A stretch of 64,000 nt of DNA from Leptolyngbya iicbica LK (lineage in GTDB: Bacteria > Cyanobacteriota > Cyanobacteriia > Phormidesmidales > Phormidesmidaceae). Made by a program: the position numbers and the translations under genes. The first letter of the stretch is position 1, and every line of letters begins with the position of its first letter. Under the pieces are notes generated by a model that saw nothing but the letters and a program-made list of their open reading frames with translations, ran no database searches and was not told where the DNA came from. Location: assembly GCF_004212215.1 (NCBI RefSeq), contig NZ_QVFV01000004.1, positions 248,001-312,000 on the forward strand, in the 5' to 3' direction. Shown here in pieces: positions 62,416 to 64,000 of the stretch.

Positions 62416-63453
62416 ATGGACCGTCAACGTCAGGGTTTTCTGGTATCGGGGCGAGTCTATCTCATCATTGCTGTCTTGATTTTTGGGGCCGCCAACGCCG
62501 TGACGCGACAACTCACCGATCTAGGGGCCGCGCATTTTGTCGATGGTCATAATCCGGTCTCGGCTTGCAATGTCTTGTTTGTGGGGAATGTGTGTGCGTT
62601 AGGTTTGCTAGGGATGCTCTATCACCGGCAGTTACGGCCTGGGGTGTTGCGGCAGATGGCGGGTCGGCAGTGGGCGATTCTCACCCTGATTGCCATTGTG
62701 GGCGGGGCTTTGGTGCCCATGCTGATCTTTACGGCGCTCTCGATTACGGCGGTGAATAACGTGGTGCTGATCAGTCAGCTCAGTGCGCCTCTAGCCCTGG
62801 CGCTGTCGGCGGTTTTTCTTGGGGCGCGAGTCAATGTGGCGGTCGCGCTGGGGGCGATCGTGGCGTTTGTCGGGGTGGCGCTGACGGTATTGCTCCCCAC
62901 CGCTAGCCCAGATTCTGTGGAGACGACGATGGGGCTCACGATTGGCAAAGGCGACCTCTTGGTGCTGGTGGCGGCGGTTTTGCAGGCGATCGCTAACCTG
63001 ATTAGCAAAATTAGTCTCCAGACCGTGCCGCTCGGCTTTTTCAATGTTTATCGCACCCTGGTCGGCACCGTGTTCTTCTTCGTGGCGACCATCGTTCTGT
63101 TCGAGCCGAGCCATTTTATGGATGTGACGTCTCCCTTTTTGTGGCAATGGATGCTGCTGTACAGCGCGGTGATTGTGGTGGGCGGTCAACTAGCTTGGTT
63201 TGCGGGGCTCAAAAAGAGCACCGCGAGCGAAATTTCCCTGGCGACTGCGTTCACTCCCATCGCGGGCGTTTTGGCGGCGTATCTCATCTTGGGTGAGGTG
63301 CCGACCGTGGCGCAGTATGTGGGCGGCGCGGTCATTGTCGTCGGGATTGTGCTGAACCAAATCGGCGTGCAACAACTGAATCGCGCCACGCCATTGCCCA
63401 AGCCCCCGACGCCCGCAGCGATGAACGACAAAGTGCTCTACAAAGGGGTGTAG
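62416..63453 (+). CDS. EamA/DMT-superfamily transporter
   Basis: 345 residues with about ten membrane helices in two EamA repeats (about 12-155 and 175-310). Repeat ends with NNVVLISQLSAPLALALSAVFLGARV and EISLATAFTPIAGVLAAYLILGE carry the usual helix-4/5 pattern. Such carriers export metabolites or amino acids. AAGGAT stands upstream of ATG 62416. A cytoplasmic tail with PLPKPPTPA ends the protein. It may share a transcript with the flavoprotein before it. Confidence 0.88.
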   Translation: MDRQRQGFLVSGRVYLIIAVLIFGAANAVTRQLTDLGAAHFVDGHNPVSACNVLFVGNVCALGLLGMLYHRQLRPGVLRQMAGRQWAILTLIAIVGGALVPMLIFTALSITAVNNVVLISQLSAPLALALSAVFLGARVNVAVALGAIVAFVGVALTVLLPTASPDSVETTMGLTIGKGDLLVLVAAVLQAIANLISKISLQTVPLGFFNVYRTLVGTVFFFVATIVLFEPSHFMDVTSPFLWQWMLLYSAVIVVGGQLAWFAGLKKSTASEISLATAFTPIAGVLAAYLILGEVPTVAQYVGGAVIVVGIVLNQIGVQQLNRATPLPKPPTPAAMNDKVLYKGV

Positions 63454-63592
63454 CCATGGCGGGACCGGCGCTATGGAGACAGCATCAACGCTGGCCACCG
63501 CCGCCGCCAACGGCAGCAGACACCGGCCCGTGATGGGCTGAGTCAGCGTGAAACGTGCCACAATCGACCAGGGTTAGCCAAAGGACTTTATT

Positions 63593-64000
63593 GTGAAATT
63601 TGCCTTCATCATTGATCCGATTCATTTGCTTGATCCGGGGCACGATACCAGCGTCGCCCTGATGGAAGCTGCCCAAGCCTGCGGTCATGAGGTGTGGGTG
63701 ACGGCGGCTGAATGGCTCGGGGTCGAGATGGGGCGGGCGATGGCGCGGATGCAACCCGTTACCCTAAAGCCCGTCACCCTGGGCGAAAATCGTTGGCTGG
63801 CGGAACGAGACTGGTACAGTCTGGGCGAGATGGTTTACCAGCCGCTGGAAAACATGGATGTGGTGATGATGCGGACCGACCCGCCGGTGACCATTCCTTA
63901 CCTCTACACCACCTATGTGCTGGACTATGTGGACCCGACGAAGACACTGGTGATGAACTCGCCTCAGGGATTGCGAGCCGCCAATGAGAAAATGTACGCG
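63593..64000 (+). CDS. gshB: Glutathione synthetase, N-terminal part (runs off window)
   Basis: 136 codons from a GTG start with AAAGGA nine bases upstream. The N-terminus KFAFIIDPIHLLDPGHDTS with later DVVMMRTDPPVTIPYLYTTYVLDYV and MNSPQGLRAANEKMYA is the GshB N-terminal/ATP-grasp start. The enzyme joins gamma-glutamylcysteine to glycine. The catalytic ATP-grasp domain lies beyond the window. It follows the EamA gene by 140 bp. Confidence 0.95.
   Translation, partial: MKFAFIIDPIHLLDPGHDTSVALMEAAQACGHEVWVTAAEWLGVEMGRAMARMQPVTLKPVTLGENRWLAERDWYSLGEMVYQPLENMDVVMMRTDPPVTIPYLYTTYVLDYVDPTKTLVMNSPQGLRAANEKMYA

Overview
The window comes from a cyanobacterium, most likely a filamentous Leptolyngbya/Nodosilinea-type strain with moderately high GC. 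The palindrome GCGATCGC (HIP1) recurs throughout, even inside a terminator stem. The gene content fits: flavodiiron proteins, the SbtA/SbtB bicarbonate system, a CyAbrB regulator, an extended DnaK with its own DnaJ, a DUF4079 membrane protein, ClpC, a geranylgeranyl-reductase-like enzyme and a lysA-cdaA-uppS cluster. I see no rRNA, tRNA, CRISPR array, prophage or intact insertion sequence.

Region by region. 1-6.5 kb holds the most unusual block: a leftward operon of PP2C phosphatase, protein kinase with zinc ribbon, nicotinamidase-like hydrolase, vWA protein and a STAND-type NTPase cut by the window edge. A divergent NUDIX/NrtR-like gene faces it, with two equally spaced palindromes between them. 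The phosphatase, kinase and vWA genes match the TerY-P triad known from Ter stress systems; the nicotinamidase-like enzyme and NrtR-like regulator suggest a link to NAD or ADP-ribose. 6.5-18 kb has small enzymes and envelope genes (GNAT, signal-less SBP3 protein, membrane M41-like peptidase, VanY-type and S13 carboxypeptidases, SH3/peptidoglycan-binding protein, LarE, PEP-CTERM protein), then glyQ and a DUF4079 protein. 18-31 kb carries a tandem ArsA/Get3 ATPase, Rieske oxygenase, YbaK, 2-Cys peroxiredoxin, TPR lipoprotein, ADP-ribosylglycohydrolase, dnaK3-dnaJ, GNAT and a ChlP-like reductase. 31-34.6 kb is gene-poor, with two small genes, structured intergenic DNA, a large coiled-coil membrane protein and CyAbrB. 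35-39.6 kb has Rrf2-cobD (overlapping), pyrR, TPR and META proteins and two tiny membrane proteins.

39.6-46.4 kb is a conserved cyanobacterial core: lysA, cdaA and uppS leftward, rimI and clpC rightward. 46.5-54 kb holds small conserved genes, a TerB-like/Mo-nitrogenase-C-terminal-domain fusion and the flv3-flv1 pair separated by a MITE-like element. 54-58.8 kb is an inorganic-carbon block (sbtA, sbtB, a second Mo-nitrogenase-C domain protein, a PsiE-like protein) followed by more than 1 kb of mostly non-coding DNA. 59-64 kb contains a methyltransferase, an allophanate-hydrolase-like protein, a mercuric-reductase-family flavoprotein, an EamA transporter and the start of gshB.

Two themes link genes across the window. 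One is redox and carbon acclimation (flv1/flv3, sbtA/sbtB, peroxiredoxin, flavoprotein, gshB). The other is nucleotide signalling (c-di-AMP from CdaA, the SbtB sensor, a possible ADP-ribose/NAD circuit around the TerY-P operon, and an ADP-ribosylglycohydrolase elsewhere). Assignments rest on motifs read by eye; no database search was run.
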